Shown here one piece after another: positions 34,215 to 42,738 of a stretch of DNA of 64,000 bases. The position numbers and the translations under genes are program-made. The DNA lies in the NCBI RefSeq assembly GCF_963931675.1, contig NZ_OZ007039.1, positions 3,199,806 through 3,263,805 on the forward strand. Reading direction: 5' to 3'. The notes beneath the pieces are model-generated. The model saw nothing but the letters and a program-made list of their open reading frames with translations. It was not told where the DNA came from and did no database searches. This DNA comes from an uncultured Alistipes sp. (GTDB lineage Bacteria > Bacteroidota > Bacteroidia > Bacteroidales > Rikenellaceae). The stretch's first letter is position 1; every line of letters starts with the position of its first letter.

Positions 34215-35171
34215 TTACAGGGTTTTGTCGATCAGGTATTTGTTGCGGTCCGTGGAGTTGCGGTTGATCAGCTCGCCCAGGAAGCCCGCCAAAAACAGCT
34301 GCACGCCCAGAATCACGGCCAGAATGGCCAGATAGAACAGCGGTTGGTCCGTCACCCCCCGCAACGGAAGCCCGTGGAACTGTTTCCACAGCTTCTCGCA
34401 GATCAGCCAGCACGTCGTGCCTCCACCCAGAAGGAACATCACCGTCCCCAGTCCGCCGAAAAAGTACATCGGCGACCGCCCGAAATGCGTCATGAACATC
34501 ACCGAAATCAGGTCCAGATACCCTTTCACGGTGCGTTCCAGCCCGAATTTCGAGTGTCCGTACTTGCGGGCATGGTGTTCGACGACCTTCTCGCCGATGC
34601 GTCGGAATCCGGCCTGTTTGGCCAGGATCGGAATGAAGCGGTGCATCTCGCCGTAGACCTCGATCGACTTCACGACCTTGCGCCGGTAGGCTTTCAGGCC
34701 GCAGTTGAAGTCGTGGAGCCGGATGCCCGAGGCCCGGCGCGCCGTCCAGTTGAAGAATTTGCTCGGCCACCGCTTCCCGATCGGGTCGTAGCGCTTCTTC
34801 TTCCAGCCCGAAACAAGGTCGTAGCCCTCGTCGAGGATCATCCGCCGCAGGGCCGGGATCTCGTCCGGCGAATCCTGCAGGTCGGCATCCATCGTGAAGA
34901 CCACCTCGCCCCCGGCCGCCGCAAAACCGCAGTACAGGGCCGCGGATTTCCCGTAGTTGCGGCTGAAGCGGATGCCCCGGATCGCCGGGTAGCGCGGTTT
35001 GAGCTGCTCGACCGTCGCCCACGAATTGTCCGACGAGCCGTCGTCCACGAAGATCAGCTCGTAGCTCAGGGCATTCGCGCGGGCCACGCGGTCGATCCAC
35101 GCCGCCAGTTCCGGCAACGACTCCTCCTCGTTATAGAGCGGTACGACGACCGAAATGTCCAGTTTTTCCAT
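34215..35171 (-). CDS. family 2 glycosyltransferase (dolichyl-phosphate-mannose-synthase-like)
   Basis: A 318-residue membrane-anchored GT2 enzyme. The N-terminal GT-A domain has ISVVVPLYNEEESLPELA (about 5-22), FVDDGSSDNSW (about 41-51) and the metal-binding DADLQDSP (about 93-100), then a G-(I)-R-L-H-D-FNCGLKAYR stretch typical of polyprenyl-phosphate glycosyltransferases. Two C-terminal helices (around 235-300) place it in the inner membrane, as in DPM1/ArnC-like enzymes that load a sugar onto undecaprenyl phosphate. I prefer the ATG at 35171; an upstream GTG at 35183 overlaps the stop of the preceding DUF4199 gene and would add four residues. Confidence 0.9.
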   Translation of the reverse strand: MEKLDISVVVPLYNEEESLPELAAWIDRVARANALSYELIFVDDGSSDNSWATVEQLKPRYPAIRGIRFSRNYGKSAALYCGFAAAGGEVVFTMDADLQDSPDEIPALRRMILDEGYDLVSGWKKKRYDPIGKRWPSKFFNWTARRASGIRLHDFNCGLKAYRRKVVKSIEVYGEMHRFIPILAKQAGFRRIGEKVVEHHARKYGHSKFGLERTVKGYLDLISVMFMTHFGRSPMYFFGGLGTVMFLLGGGTTCWLICEKLWKQFHGLPLRGVTDQPLFYLAILAVILGVQLFLAGFLGELINRNSTDRNKYLIDKTL

Positions 35172-35179
35172 CCTGCGAA

Positions 35180-35758
35180 TCACTCGTTACCCGGCTCTCC
35201 GAACGGCCGGGGTGCCCGGGAAAGGACGCCCGCGATAATCAGGCCGAACACGGCGCCGAACAGCAGGCTGCTGAAAATTCCGCCCCAGAGCGTCTGCAGC
35301 ACCGACGGTACGGGTGCCGTCTGCAGTTGTTCCATGCTCTGCGCGAAAAGGCCCTCCATCGAGGCCGGGATCCCTCCGCTGCCCGCAACGATCCTCTCCA
35401 CGGCGGCAATCAGCCGGTCGACATACGCGGAGTAGCCCACCGCCACATGGAGGTAGAGCGCCTGCACGGCCCCGACGATGATCCCGGCAAGTCCCGACAC
35501 GGCAAGCACGGACGTATAACCCTGCATGAAGGAGAATCCCTCTTCGGCCGTACAGAGTGCCGAACGGCTGCGCGCGAAACGGTGCAGCAGATAATAGTGC
35601 GCGACCACCACGGCGATCCACTCCACGAGATAGAGCATATAAAGGCCCGCCCGCCCCGCAAGCGTGATCTGATTCTCCACGACAAACGATACGGCAAGCA
35701 ACACTCCGAGGATAGCCCCGGCCTTCGCAGCATCGTTCCAGAAATTGTTCCTGTTCAT
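35180..35758 (-). CDS. DUF4199 membrane protein
   Basis: A 192-residue inner-membrane protein matching the DUF4199 pattern of Bacteroidota: helix 1 about 12-30 (AGAILGVLLAVSFVVE), helix 2 about 40-60 (YMLYLVEWIAVVVAHYYLL), helix 3 about 82-105 (SVLAVSGLAGIIVGAVQALY) and helix 4 about 155-180 (GIFSSLLFGAVFGLIIAGVL). The function is unknown. It is encoded immediately before a GT2 glycosyltransferase, a frequent arrangement, and probably assists that enzyme or its lipid substrate (inference). Confidence 0.85.
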   Translation of the reverse strand: MNRNNFWNDAAKAGAILGVLLAVSFVVENQITLAGRAGLYMLYLVEWIAVVVAHYYLLHRFARSRSALCTAEEGFSFMQGYTSVLAVSGLAGIIVGAVQALYLHVAVGYSAYVDRLIAAVERIVAGSGGIPASMEGLFAQSMEQLQTAPVPSVLQTLWGGIFSSLLFGAVFGLIIAGVLSRAPRPFGEPGNE

Positions 35759-35793
35759 CTTTTTATCGCGTTCCTTAAACGTTTCCTGTTGTC

Positions 35794-36396
35794 CTATTGC
35801 AATTCGCCCCTGCCCTCGCGGAGAATTTCCGGCTCATCGCCCGTGAGATCCACCACCGTCGTGGGGACATTGTCTCCCATCCCGCCGTCGATGACCAGCG
35901 AGACCTCGCGGCCGTAGCGCTCCTCGATCAGTTCCGGGTCGGTCGTATATTCGACCACCTCGTCGTCATCCTTGACCGAGGCCGTGACCATCGGGCACCC
36001 CAGCGCCTCGACCACCGCCCGCGCCACCGGATGGGCCGGAATGCGGATTCCGATCGTGCGGCGACGCTCCAGCGCCTTGTCCGGCACCCGCGACGAGGCC
36101 GGCAGGATGAAGGTAAAGGGGCCCGGGAGGTTGCGTTTCAGAATCCGGAAGGCCGCATTGTCCACCCGACAATATTCGGCCACCCCGGCAATGTCGTCGA
36201 AAACCACGGTCAGCGGCGCGTCACTGCGCCCGCGCAGGCGACGCAGCCGGTCCACGGCCTTGGCCGAGCGCAGCGAACATCCGAACGCATAGACGCTGTC
36301 GGTGGGATAAATCACGATCCCGTCGCGCTCCAGGGCCTCAACGACCCGCGTCAATTCCCTTTCCGAAGGGTTCTGTCCGTATATCTTTACCAACAT
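35794..36396 (-). CDS. L-threonylcarbamoyladenylate synthase (Sua5/YciO/YrdC family)
   Basis: A 200-residue YrdC-fold protein. YPTDSVYAFGCSLRS (about 31-45) is the substrate-binding KRPxxYPT-region equivalent, followed by RDLPG-like NLPGPFTFILPAS (about 89-101), TIGIRIPAHPVARAVVEALG (about 114-133) and VTASVKDDDE (about 137). The family makes threonylcarbamoyl-AMP for tRNA t6A modification; this one is of the YciO-like length, so it could be the accessory paralogue. It has a TAnnTTTG element only 8 bases from the ATG, which predicts an almost leaderless mRNA. Confidence 0.88.
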   Translation of the reverse strand: MLVKIYGQNPSERELTRVVEALERDGIVIYPTDSVYAFGCSLRSAKAVDRLRRLRGRSDAPLTVVFDDIAGVAEYCRVDNAAFRILKRNLPGPFTFILPASSRVPDKALERRRTIGIRIPAHPVARAVVEALGCPMVTASVKDDDEVVEYTTDPELIEERYGREVSLVIDGGMGDNVPTTVVDLTGDEPEILREGRGELQ

Positions 36397-36403
36397 GGGA
36401 TCG

Positions 36404-36411
36404 CAAATATA
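36404..36411 (-). promoter_or_regulatory. -7 element of the Sua5/YciO gene, very close to the ATG
   Basis: On the minus strand TATATTTG matches TAnnTTTG and ends 8 bases before the ATG at 36396, so transcription should begin at or next to the start codon. Confidence 0.6.
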
Positions 36412-36436
36412 CGAAAAATACCGATATTTTATCCGG

Positions 36437-37450
36437 TTATTTGATTTTCCGGCGGTTCAATTCCGCACTATAGGCCCGGGCATTGCGGTTGTGTTCGCTC
36501 AGCGTCCGCGCAAAGTTGTGGTACCCGTCGAAGGTCGGACGCGCGCAGAAGAAGATATAGTCGTGCTCCTCGAAGTCGAGCACCGCCTCGATGGCATTCT
36601 TCCCCGGCATACAGATCGGCGAGGGCGGAAGGCCCTTATTTATATAGGTATTGTAGGGAGACGGGTATTTCAGGTGCTTGTAGAGGATGCGCCGCAGCCC
36701 GAAATCCTGCATGGCATACTTTACCGTCGGGTCGGCCTGCAACGGAATGCCGCGCCGCAGGCGGTTGACATAGACACCAGCGATCCGGGGCATCTCGTCC
36801 GTCTTGCGCGTCTCCTCGTAGACGATCGATGCCAGGGTCATCACCTCCAGGCGGCTCAAACCGCTCCGCTGGCGTTTGGCATCCCGTTCCGGGGTCCAGA
36901 AACGGTCGTATTCGCGCTTCATGCGCCGCACGAACTCCTCGGGCGACACCGTCCAGTAGCATTCGTAGGTGTCGGGGAGGAACATCGAGAAGAGCGTCAC
37001 GCTGTCGAAGCCCGCCTCGGCGGCCAGCTCCCGCGAGGTCAGCGCCGCGGCGAACGACGCCGAATCGGCATCAAGCTGCCACGACAGCCGCCGGGCCAGT
37101 TGGGCCGGGGTCCGGACGTTCTGGATCGTTACCCGCACGGGCGTCTGCATCCCGAGCTTGAGCATCCGCACGACCTCGATGACGTTCATCCCGGGGCGCA
37201 GGAGGTAGTGCCCGGGCTTGAAGCTCCCGGCCAGGTCGAGGCGCCGGGCGTAGGCCCGGAAAGCGGCATGGTGCCGGATCCGGGGCATCAGCGAATCGGT
37301 CAGCGTTTCGTAGGAGGCACGCGAACTCACGAAAAGTTCGGACTCCTGCCCGACGGCGCGGCCCTTGAACTGCACGATCAGCAGCACGGCGGCCGCAGCC
37401 CCCAGGACGACACACGCCAGAAAGATCCGGAGCAAAGTTTTTTTACGCAT
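36437..37450 (-). CDS. mltG: endolytic transglycosylase MltG (YceG-like)
   Basis: A 337-residue inner-membrane lytic transglycosylase that cleaves nascent peptidoglycan strands. I chose the ATG at 37450: it begins MRKKTLLRIF and the single membrane helix (ACVVLGAAAAVLLIVQF), and it lies downstream of a TATCTTTG promoter. A longer frame to 37594 would run antisense through the SRP RNA gene and is rejected. A LysM-like segment (about 85-130, FKPGHYLLRPGMNVIEVVRM) precedes the catalytic YceG domain; the active-site Glu should be in ASIVYEETRKTDEMPRIAGV (about 225-245), followed by QADPTVKYAM and the conserved SPYNTYINKGLPPSPI. Confidence 0.93.
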   Translation of the reverse strand: MRKKTLLRIFLACVVLGAAAAVLLIVQFKGRAVGQESELFVSSRASYETLTDSLMPRIRHHAAFRAYARRLDLAGSFKPGHYLLRPGMNVIEVVRMLKLGMQTPVRVTIQNVRTPAQLARRLSWQLDADSASFAAALTSRELAAEAGFDSVTLFSMFLPDTYECYWTVSPEEFVRRMKREYDRFWTPERDAKRQRSGLSRLEVMTLASIVYEETRKTDEMPRIAGVYVNRLRRGIPLQADPTVKYAMQDFGLRRILYKHLKYPSPYNTYINKGLPPSPICMPGKNAIEAVLDFEEHDYIFFCARPTFDGYHNFARTLSEHNRNARAYSAELNRRKIK

Positions 37451-37462
37451 TTCGCCATTTTT

Positions 37463-37494
37463 TTTGCAAAGATAGGAAAATATTCCTACTTTTG
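37463..37494 (+). promoter_or_regulatory. promoter of the SRP RNA gene
   Basis: TTTG (37463-37466) and TACTTTTG (37487-37494) are separated by 20 bases, a full Bacteroidota consensus promoter ending 6 bases before the RNA. Confidence 0.85.
37467..37474 (-). promoter_or_regulatory. -7 element of the mltG promoter, inside the ffs promoter spacer
   Basis: The minus strand reads TATCTTTG here, matching TAnnTTTG, 17 bases from the mltG ATG. It lies within the spacer of the divergent SRP RNA promoter. Confidence 0.7.
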
Positions 37495-37500
37495 CACCCC

Positions 37501-37600
37501 GGGTGAGTCTTACACGACCAGCTCCCGCAGAATCCCCCAGGCGAGGAATCGAGCAAGGGTATGCGGTCGTAGCGGTGCGATGCAAGTAGCTCACCCTTTT
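37501..37600 (+). ncRNA. ffs: signal recognition particle RNA (4.5S-type)
   Basis: The ends pair perfectly (GGGTGAG 37501-37507 with CTCACCC 37590-37596) and a T-run follows. The apex is diagnostic of SRP RNA: CAGG (37538-37541) - CGA - GGAA tetraloop (37545-37548) - TCG - AGCA (37552-37555), the same layout as the Ffh M-domain binding site of E. coli 4.5S RNA. Below it CCGCA pairs with TGCGG. A length of about 100 bases fits small bacterial SRP RNA. It binds Ffh, encoded at 10505, in co-translational targeting. Confidence 0.93.
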
Positions 37601-37610
37601 TTTGTGCCTT

Positions 37611-37643
37611 GCGGCGTCCGGACAGAATCCGGGCGCCGTTTTT
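37611..37643 (+). terminator. second terminator downstream of ffs
   Basis: CGGCGTCCGG / CCGGGCGCCG with one G-U pair and a following T-run. The remaining sequence up to 37765 is G-rich and shows no gene. Confidence 0.75.
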
Positions 37644-37765
37644 CGTGAGAGGTGTGGGGGGGCTTTTTCGGGAGCAGGAGGTGCGACGGAGGGGGTTGCC
37701 CGGGCGTTTTTTCCGCAAGGGAAGGGGCTATCCAGGCACCTTTTCCGGGCAGGCAGCAGGCGGGG

Positions 37766-38908
37766 TCACACCCGGGACTGTACGGCACGCCGGGCCCGAT
37801 CGGCCGCCTCGCGGGCCTGCAGCAGCGGCAGGTGCCGCTTGACATGGATCCAAAGCATCCGCAGAAAACCCAGCGCCAGGGGCTCGTCGTAGACCATGCG
37901 GCGCATCCAGCGGCAGGCCCACCAGCGGCGCAGCCGGAACCAGATGCCGGGCAGCCGTCGTCCGGGAACCGGGCCCGAAAACGGAGGATGCAGGACGGCT
38001 TCCAGTATCCGGCGTTCGAGCCGGGGGTCCCGACGGACCGGCGGAAGGAGATCGGCATCAAGCCCCAGGAAGCCGATGCAGACCCCCTGGAAACCATCGA
38101 CGAAGGAGTGCATCCCCGACTTCCGGACGGCAGACTGCACGACCGGCCAGTCGATGCGGTCGTGGCAGGCCGCGACGAATCGCATCCAGTCGGCGAAGTG
38201 CCGCAGGCCGATGGCGCCCCCCGCGAAGTGTCCGGCAGCGTGGCGCAGCAGGAAGAGGGCATTGAAGGTCGCCGGAGGAAGGTAAACCCGTGTATCCCCC
38301 ACTTCTACAAACTCCCCGGGGTGTGCGGCAAGGCGCTTGAGCAGCCGTTCGAGACGGCGGTTCGAGGCGCAGGTGCGCGTATTGAGGAAATCGTAGTGGT
38401 TTTCGACGGGAATATCGTCGAGCCGGAAGGTCGTGTGGTGCTCCTTCTGCGTGTCGACCTCGATGCCCAGCTCCCGGGCGAGGGCCGCATCGCCCCCGGG
38501 CTGGTGCCCGAAGAGCCAGATGTCGACATCCCCGCACGGGCGGTGCTCCGGAACCGGATAGCAGCGGCTCAGCCCGCACCCCTTGAGCAGCATCATCGGA
38601 ATGCCGTGCCGGGCATAGAACGCCGCCAGACGGGCGACGGCCCGGTACTGCCGCCGCCAGCGCCGCTCGACCCGCACGGTCTCGAACGCCCACCGAAGGC
38701 GCAGCGCCTTCGGAGGCTGCTGCTCCGCGGGAAGCCGCTCCAGCACCTCCCAGAGCAGGGCCAGGACCCCCTGTTGCGCCGCCAGCCCGTAGAGCCGCTC
38801 CCAGGCGGCGGCATCGCACGCCGCCAGCCGCCGGGAATCCTCGGGAGACCCCCACAAGGCCCGGCGCAGCAATTGAATCAAAAGGTTTTCCGGATCGTTC
38901 TTTTCCAT
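37766..38908 (-). CDS. nucleotidyltransferase-like family protein (PF14907-type)
   Basis: A 380-residue soluble protein. I chose the ATG at 38908 (MEKNDPENLLIQLLRRAL); the frame extends 57 codons upstream through the rfbA promoter region and is not credible there. The central part (about 95-140) has LLKGCGLSRCYP followed by RPCGDVDIWLF, the GxGxS-like and DxD metal-binding pattern of the nucleotidyltransferase superfamily (NTP_transf_5). The C-terminal half is Arg- and Trp-rich. Members are often encoded in surface-polysaccharide loci, which fits its position next to rfbA. The substrate is unknown. Confidence 0.8.
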   Translation of the reverse strand: MEKNDPENLLIQLLRRALWGSPEDSRRLAACDAAAWERLYGLAAQQGVLALLWEVLERLPAEQQPPKALRLRWAFETVRVERRWRRQYRAVARLAAFYARHGIPMMLLKGCGLSRCYPVPEHRPCGDVDIWLFGHQPGGDAALARELGIEVDTQKEHHTTFRLDDIPVENHYDFLNTRTCASNRRLERLLKRLAAHPGEFVEVGDTRVYLPPATFNALFLLRHAAGHFAGGAIGLRHFADWMRFVAACHDRIDWPVVQSAVRKSGMHSFVDGFQGVCIGFLGLDADLLPPVRRDPRLERRILEAVLHPPFSGPVPGRRLPGIWFRLRRWWACRWMRRMVYDEPLALGFLRMLWIHVKRHLPLLQAREAADRARRAVQSRV

Positions 38909-39054
38909 GTCGGGATTCGGGACCCGCCCCACCGGCTCCCGGTTTCGGGGCCCGGACAGCGGCATTCCGGGAGCTGCACTCCGCAAGAACCGCGCCCGAA
39001 CCTCACGATCTTCCGGGAAAACGACAAATATTTCCCCAATCGGAAATAAAAAGC

Positions 39055-39062
39055 TATCTTTG
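39055..39062 (+). promoter_or_regulatory. -7 element of the rfbACDB promoter
   Basis: TATCTTTG matches TAnnTTTG, 20 bases upstream of the rfbA ATG; a weak TTTC lies about 21 bases further upstream. Confidence 0.7.
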
Positions 39063-39082
39063 TTCGATTGAAAAAACACACT

Positions 39083-39961
39083 ATGAAAGGTATCGTCCTG
39101 GCCGGAGGCGCCGGCACCCGTCTATATCCCATCACCAAGGGCGTGAGCAAACAGCTCCTCCCGATTTACGACAAGCCGATGGTCTACTACCCCATTTCGG
39201 TGCTGATGCTGGCCGGGATCCGCGACATCCTGCTGATCTCGACCCCCACGGACCTCCCGGGATTCCAGCGCCTGCTGGGCGACGGGTCCGATTTCGGCGT
39301 GCGGATGAGCTACGCCGAGCAGCCCTCGCCCGACGGACTGGCCCAGGCCTTTCTGATCGGGGAGGAGTTCATCGGAAAGGATCCGGTCTGCCTGATCCTC
39401 GGCGACAACATCTTCCACGGTTCCGGGTTCACGGGAATACTCCGCGAGGCCGTCCGCACAGCCGAGGAGGAGTCCAAGGCCACCGTCTTCGGCTACCGCG
39501 TCGAGGACCCCGAGCGCTACGGAGTCGCCGAATTCGATGCCGCCGGAAACTGCCTCTCCATCGAGGAAAAACCCGAAAAGCCCAAATCCAACTACGCCGT
39601 CGTAGGGCTCTACTTCTATCCCAACAAGGTCGTCGAGGTGGCCAGGAGCATCAGGCCTTCGGCCCGCGGCGAACTGGAGATCACCTCCGTGAACCAGGCC
39701 TTCCTCCACGACGGTGAACTCAAGGTCCAGACCCTGCAGCGCGGATTCGCCTGGCTCGACACCGGCACGCACGACTCGCTGGCCGAAGCCTCGATCTTCG
39801 TCGAGGTGATCGAGAAGCGGCAGGGGCTGAAGATCGCCTGTCTGGAAGGAATCGCCTACCACAACGGCTGGATCCCGGCCGGGAAGGTCCGCGAAGTCGC
39901 CCGCCCGATGCTCAAGAACCAGTACGGACAGTACCTGTTGAAACTCATCGACGAAAAATAA
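39083..39961 (+). CDS. rfbA: glucose-1-phosphate thymidylyltransferase RfbA
   Basis: A 292-residue enzyme making dTDP-glucose from dTTP and glucose-1-phosphate, the first step of dTDP-L-rhamnose synthesis. The ATG at 39083 starts the invariant [20 protein letters not shown] with the nucleotide-binding GGxGTRL; then [17 protein letters not shown] (about 26-42), ILGDNIFHG (about 110) and the Mg-binding Asp, and [19 protein letters not shown] (about 162-180). The upstream TTG at 39068 is not needed. The four rfb genes follow each other with 3-16 base gaps or overlap, so they form one operon. Confidence 0.97.
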   Translation: MKGIVLAGGAGTRLYPITKGVSKQLLPIYDKPMVYYPISVLMLAGIRDILLISTPTDLPGFQRLLGDGSDFGVRMSYAEQPSPDGLAQAFLIGEEFIGKDPVCLILGDNIFHGSGFTGILREAVRTAEEESKATVFGYRVEDPERYGVAEFDAAGNCLSIEEKPEKPKSNYAVVGLYFYPNKVVEVARSIRPSARGELEITSVNQAFLHDGELKVQTLQRGFAWLDTGTHDSLAEASIFVEVIEKRQGLKIACLEGIAYHNGWIPAGKVREVARPMLKNQYGQYLLKLIDEK

Positions 39962-39977
39962 GACGAAAACAATCCGC

Positions 39978-40547
39978 ATGAACGTTCTGAAAACCGATAT
40001 AGAAGGGGTCGTCATCATTGAACCCCGCATCTTCCGCGATGACCGCGGCTACTTCTTCGAGTCGTTCTCGCAGCGCGAGTTTCAGGAGAAGGTTTGCAAT
40101 ACGGTTTTTGTCCAGGACAACGAGAGCAAATCGAGTTACGGCGTGCTCCGCGGGCTGCATTTCCAGAAACCGCCCCATGCGCAGTCGAAACTCGTCCGCG
40201 TCATCAAGGGGGCCGTGCTGGACGTCGCCGTCGATATACGCCGCGGGTCCCCCACCTTCGGACAGCATGTCGCCGTGGAGCTCTCGGGCGACAACCACCG
40301 CCAACTCTTCATCCCCCGGGGATTCGCACACGGATTCAGCGTCCTGACCGACGAGGTGGTATTCCAGTACAAGTGCGACAACTTCTACGCCCCGCAGTCG
40401 GAAGGCGCCCTGGCCTGGAACGACCCCGATCTGGCAATCGACTGGCGGATCCCGGCCGACAAGCTCCTCCTCTCGGAGAAGGACCGGCATCACTGCCGCC
40501 TGCGCGATGCCGAATGGCTCTTCGATTACCGCGAAAAACGCTATTAA
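39978..40547 (+). CDS. rfbC: dTDP-4-dehydrorhamnose 3,5-epimerase RfbC
   Basis: A 189-residue cupin-fold epimerase, third step of dTDP-L-rhamnose synthesis. Signature blocks: RIFRDDRGYFFESFS (about 14-28), VLRGLHFQKPPHAQSKLVRV (about 55-74) with the catalytic His62 of the RGLHFQ motif, FIPRGFAHGFSVL (about 113-125) and the C-terminal WNDPDLAIDWRIP (about 152-164). The length is normal. It lies 16 bases after rfbA and 3 bases before rfbD. Confidence 0.97.
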   Translation: MNVLKTDIEGVVIIEPRIFRDDRGYFFESFSQREFQEKVCNTVFVQDNESKSSYGVLRGLHFQKPPHAQSKLVRVIKGAVLDVAVDIRRGSPTFGQHVAVELSGDNHRQLFIPRGFAHGFSVLTDEVVFQYKCDNFYAPQSEGALAWNDPDLAIDWRIPADKLLLSEKDRHHCRLRDAEWLFDYREKRY

Positions 40548-40550
40548 ACG

Positions 40551-41420
40551 ATGAACATACTTGTCACAGGGGCCAACGGACAATTGGGACGCGAGATGCA
40601 GCGCCTCGGAGCCGTCTCACCCAACAATTACCTCTTCACGGATGTCGCCGAACTCGACATCACGGATGCCGCCGCCGTGCGTGCGTGCGTCGCGGAGCAC
40701 GGCATCGACGCCATCGTCAACTGCGCGGCCTACACCAACGTCGAACGGGCCGAGGAGGACGAGGCGGCCGCCGATCTCCTGAACCGCCAGGCCGTGGAGA
40801 ACCTCGCCCGGGCCGCAGCCGAAGCCGGAGCCCTGCTGGTTCACGTATCGACGGACTACGTATTCGACGGCCGGGCCTCGGAACCCTACACCGAGGAGTC
40901 ACCGACAGCGCCGCTCGGAGCCTACGGACGCACGAAACGAGCCGGAGAGGAGGCCGTGGTGAAGGCCGGCTGCCGCTACCTGATCCTGCGCACGGCCTGG
41001 CTCTACTCCGAATACGGGAACAACTTCCTGAAGACCATGCTCCGCCTCACGGCCGAACGCGAATCGCTGAACGTGGTCTTCGACCAGGTGGGGACCCCGA
41101 CCTACGCCGGAGACCTCGCCCTGGCGATCTTCTCGATCCTCGAAGGGGGCCTCGACCGCGGGAACGAAGGCATTTACCACTTCTCGGACGAGGGCGTCTG
41201 CTCGTGGTACGACTTCGCCGTGGAGATCGCCCGGGCCACGGGCCGCAACCGGTGCCGGATCGCACCCTGCCGCACCGCGGAGTATCCCACCAAAGCCCCC
41301 CGCCCGGCCTACTCGGTGCTCGACAAAAGCAAACTCAAACAAACGTTCGGCATCGAGATCCCCCACTGGCGCGAATCGATGTTCTACTGTCTGAAACGAC
41401 TCCAAAGAGAGAACGCATGA
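40551..41420 (+). CDS. rfbD: dTDP-4-dehydrorhamnose reductase RfbD
   Basis: A 289-residue SDR-type reductase, the last step of dTDP-L-rhamnose synthesis, using NAD(P)H. It starts MNILVTGANGQLGREMQRLG with the TGANGQLG cofactor motif; then NCAAYTNVERAEED (about 62-75), VSTDYVFDG (about 103-111), YGRTKRAGEEAV (about 125) with the catalytic Tyr-x3-Lys, and RTAWLYSEYGNNF (about 146). The stop overlaps the rfbB start by the sequence ATGA, so the two are translationally coupled. Confidence 0.97.
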   Translation: MNILVTGANGQLGREMQRLGAVSPNNYLFTDVAELDITDAAAVRACVAEHGIDAIVNCAAYTNVERAEEDEAAADLLNRQAVENLARAAAEAGALLVHVSTDYVFDGRASEPYTEESPTAPLGAYGRTKRAGEEAVVKAGCRYLILRTAWLYSEYGNNFLKTMLRLTAERESLNVVFDQVGTPTYAGDLALAIFSILEGGLDRGNEGIYHFSDEGVCSWYDFAVEIARATGRNRCRIAPCRTAEYPTKAPRPAYSVLDKSKLKQTFGIEIPHWRESMFYCLKRLQRENA

Positions 41421-42553
41421 AAAGGAACATTCTGATTACGGGAGGTGCCGGATTCATCGGCTCGCACGTCGTGCGGCTCTTCGTCACGAAGTATCCCGAC
41501 TACCGGATCGTCAACCTCGACAAACTGACCTACGCCGGCAATCTGGCCAACCTTTGCGATATTGAGCAGCGGCCGAACTACACCTTCATCAAGGGCGATA
41601 TTTGCGACTACGAGGCCCTGCAAGCGCTGATGGCACAGTACGAAATCGACGGCATCATCCATCTGGCGGCCGAGAGCCATGTCGACCGTTCGATCCGCGA
41701 CCCGTTCACCTTCGCGCGGACCAACGTCCTGGGGACGCTCTCGCTGCTGCAGGCTGCCCGGGGGTACTGGGAGTCGCGGCCCGAAGGCTATGCGGGGAAG
41801 CTCTTCTACCACATCTCGACCGACGAGGTCTACGGAGCCCTGGAACTGACGCATCCCGAAGGGGTCGAGCCTCCGTTCACGACCACCGCCTCGTCGTCGG
41901 AGCACCACCTGGCCTACGGCACCGACTTCTTCTACGAAACCACGAAGTACAACCCCCACAGCCCCTATTCGGCCTCGAAGGCGTCGAGCGACCATTTCGT
42001 GCGTGCATACCACGACACCTACGGAATGCCGACCCTCGTGACCAACTGTTCGAACAACTACGGCCCCTATCAGTTCCCGGAGAAGTTGATTCCGCTCTTT
42101 ATCAACAACATCCGCCATCGCAAGCCGCTGCCTGTCTACGGCCGCGGCGAGAACGTCCGCGACTGGCTGTTCGTGGAGGATCACGCCCGGGCGATCGACC
42201 TGATTTTCCACCGCGGAAAGGCGGCCGAAACCTACAACATCGGCGGCTTCAACGAGTGGAAGAACATCGACCTGATCAAAGTCGTCATCCGCACGGTGGA
42301 TCGTCTGCTCGGACGCCAGGAGGGTGAAGACCTGGATCTGATCACCTACGTGACAGACCGTCCGGGGCATGACATGCGTTATGCGATCGATTCGTCGAAG
42401 TTGCAGCGCGAACTGGGCTGGGAGCCCTCGCTGCAGTTCGAGGAGGGGATTGAAAAGACCGTGCGCTGGTATCTGGACAATCAGGCGTGGATGGACAACA
42501 TCACCTCGGGCGAATACGAGAAGTATTACGAGGAGATGTATCGGAATCGCTGA
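41417..42553 (+). CDS. rfbB: dTDP-glucose 4,6-dehydratase RfbB
   Basis: A 378-residue extended SDR enzyme, the second step of dTDP-L-rhamnose synthesis. The ATG at 41417 starts MKRNILITGGAGFIGSHVVR with the TGGAGFIGSH NAD motif; HLAAESHVDRSIRDP (about 84-98), HISTDEVYGAL (about 132-142) with the catalytic Thr-Asp-Glu, YSASKASSDH (about 190) with the Tyr-x3-Lys, and TNCSNNYGPYQFPEKLIPL (about 211-229). The frame is open far upstream only by chance. A terminator follows before convergent secG. Confidence 0.97.
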   Translation: MKRNILITGGAGFIGSHVVRLFVTKYPDYRIVNLDKLTYAGNLANLCDIEQRPNYTFIKGDICDYEALQALMAQYEIDGIIHLAAESHVDRSIRDPFTFARTNVLGTLSLLQAARGYWESRPEGYAGKLFYHISTDEVYGALELTHPEGVEPPFTTTASSSEHHLAYGTDFFYETTKYNPHSPYSASKASSDHFVRAYHDTYGMPTLVTNCSNNYGPYQFPEKLIPLFINNIRHRKPLPVYGRGENVRDWLFVEDHARAIDLIFHRGKAAETYNIGGFNEWKNIDLIKVVIRTVDRLLGRQEGEDLDLITYVTDRPGHDMRYAIDSSKLQRELGWEPSLQFEEGIEKTVRWYLDNQAWMDNITSGEYEKYYEEMYRNR

Positions 42554-42689
42554 AAAAAACTCAGAAGGGCCTGGCCGAATAACAGGTCAAGACCGCACCG
42601 TCCCGGGAGGCGCGAAGAGGGAGGGGAGGTGGAGGAAAGAGGGAATCAGGAGAGACCCGAAGCGGTCGGAGGCCGGATCTCAAACACAA

Positions 42690-42722
42690 AAAGATCGTGG
42701 TAAAAACCACGATCTTTTTTTG
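42690..42722. terminator. bidirectional terminator between rfbB and secG
   Basis: AAAGATCGTGG / CCACGATCTTT is a perfect stem with a TAAAAA loop; A-rich and T-rich flanks suit both convergent transcripts. Confidence 0.9.
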
Positions 42723-42738
42723 GAATCAGACTACAAGC

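Noticed and set aside
37451..37594. N-terminal extension of mltG
   Set aside because: It would run antisense through the SRP RNA gene and the divergent promoter and has no homology; the MRKKTLLRIF start fits the family.
37652..39049. Plus-strand frame opposite the nucleotidyltransferase-like gene
   Set aside because: The minus-strand frame has a recognisable nucleotidyltransferase pattern; the plus-strand product has none.
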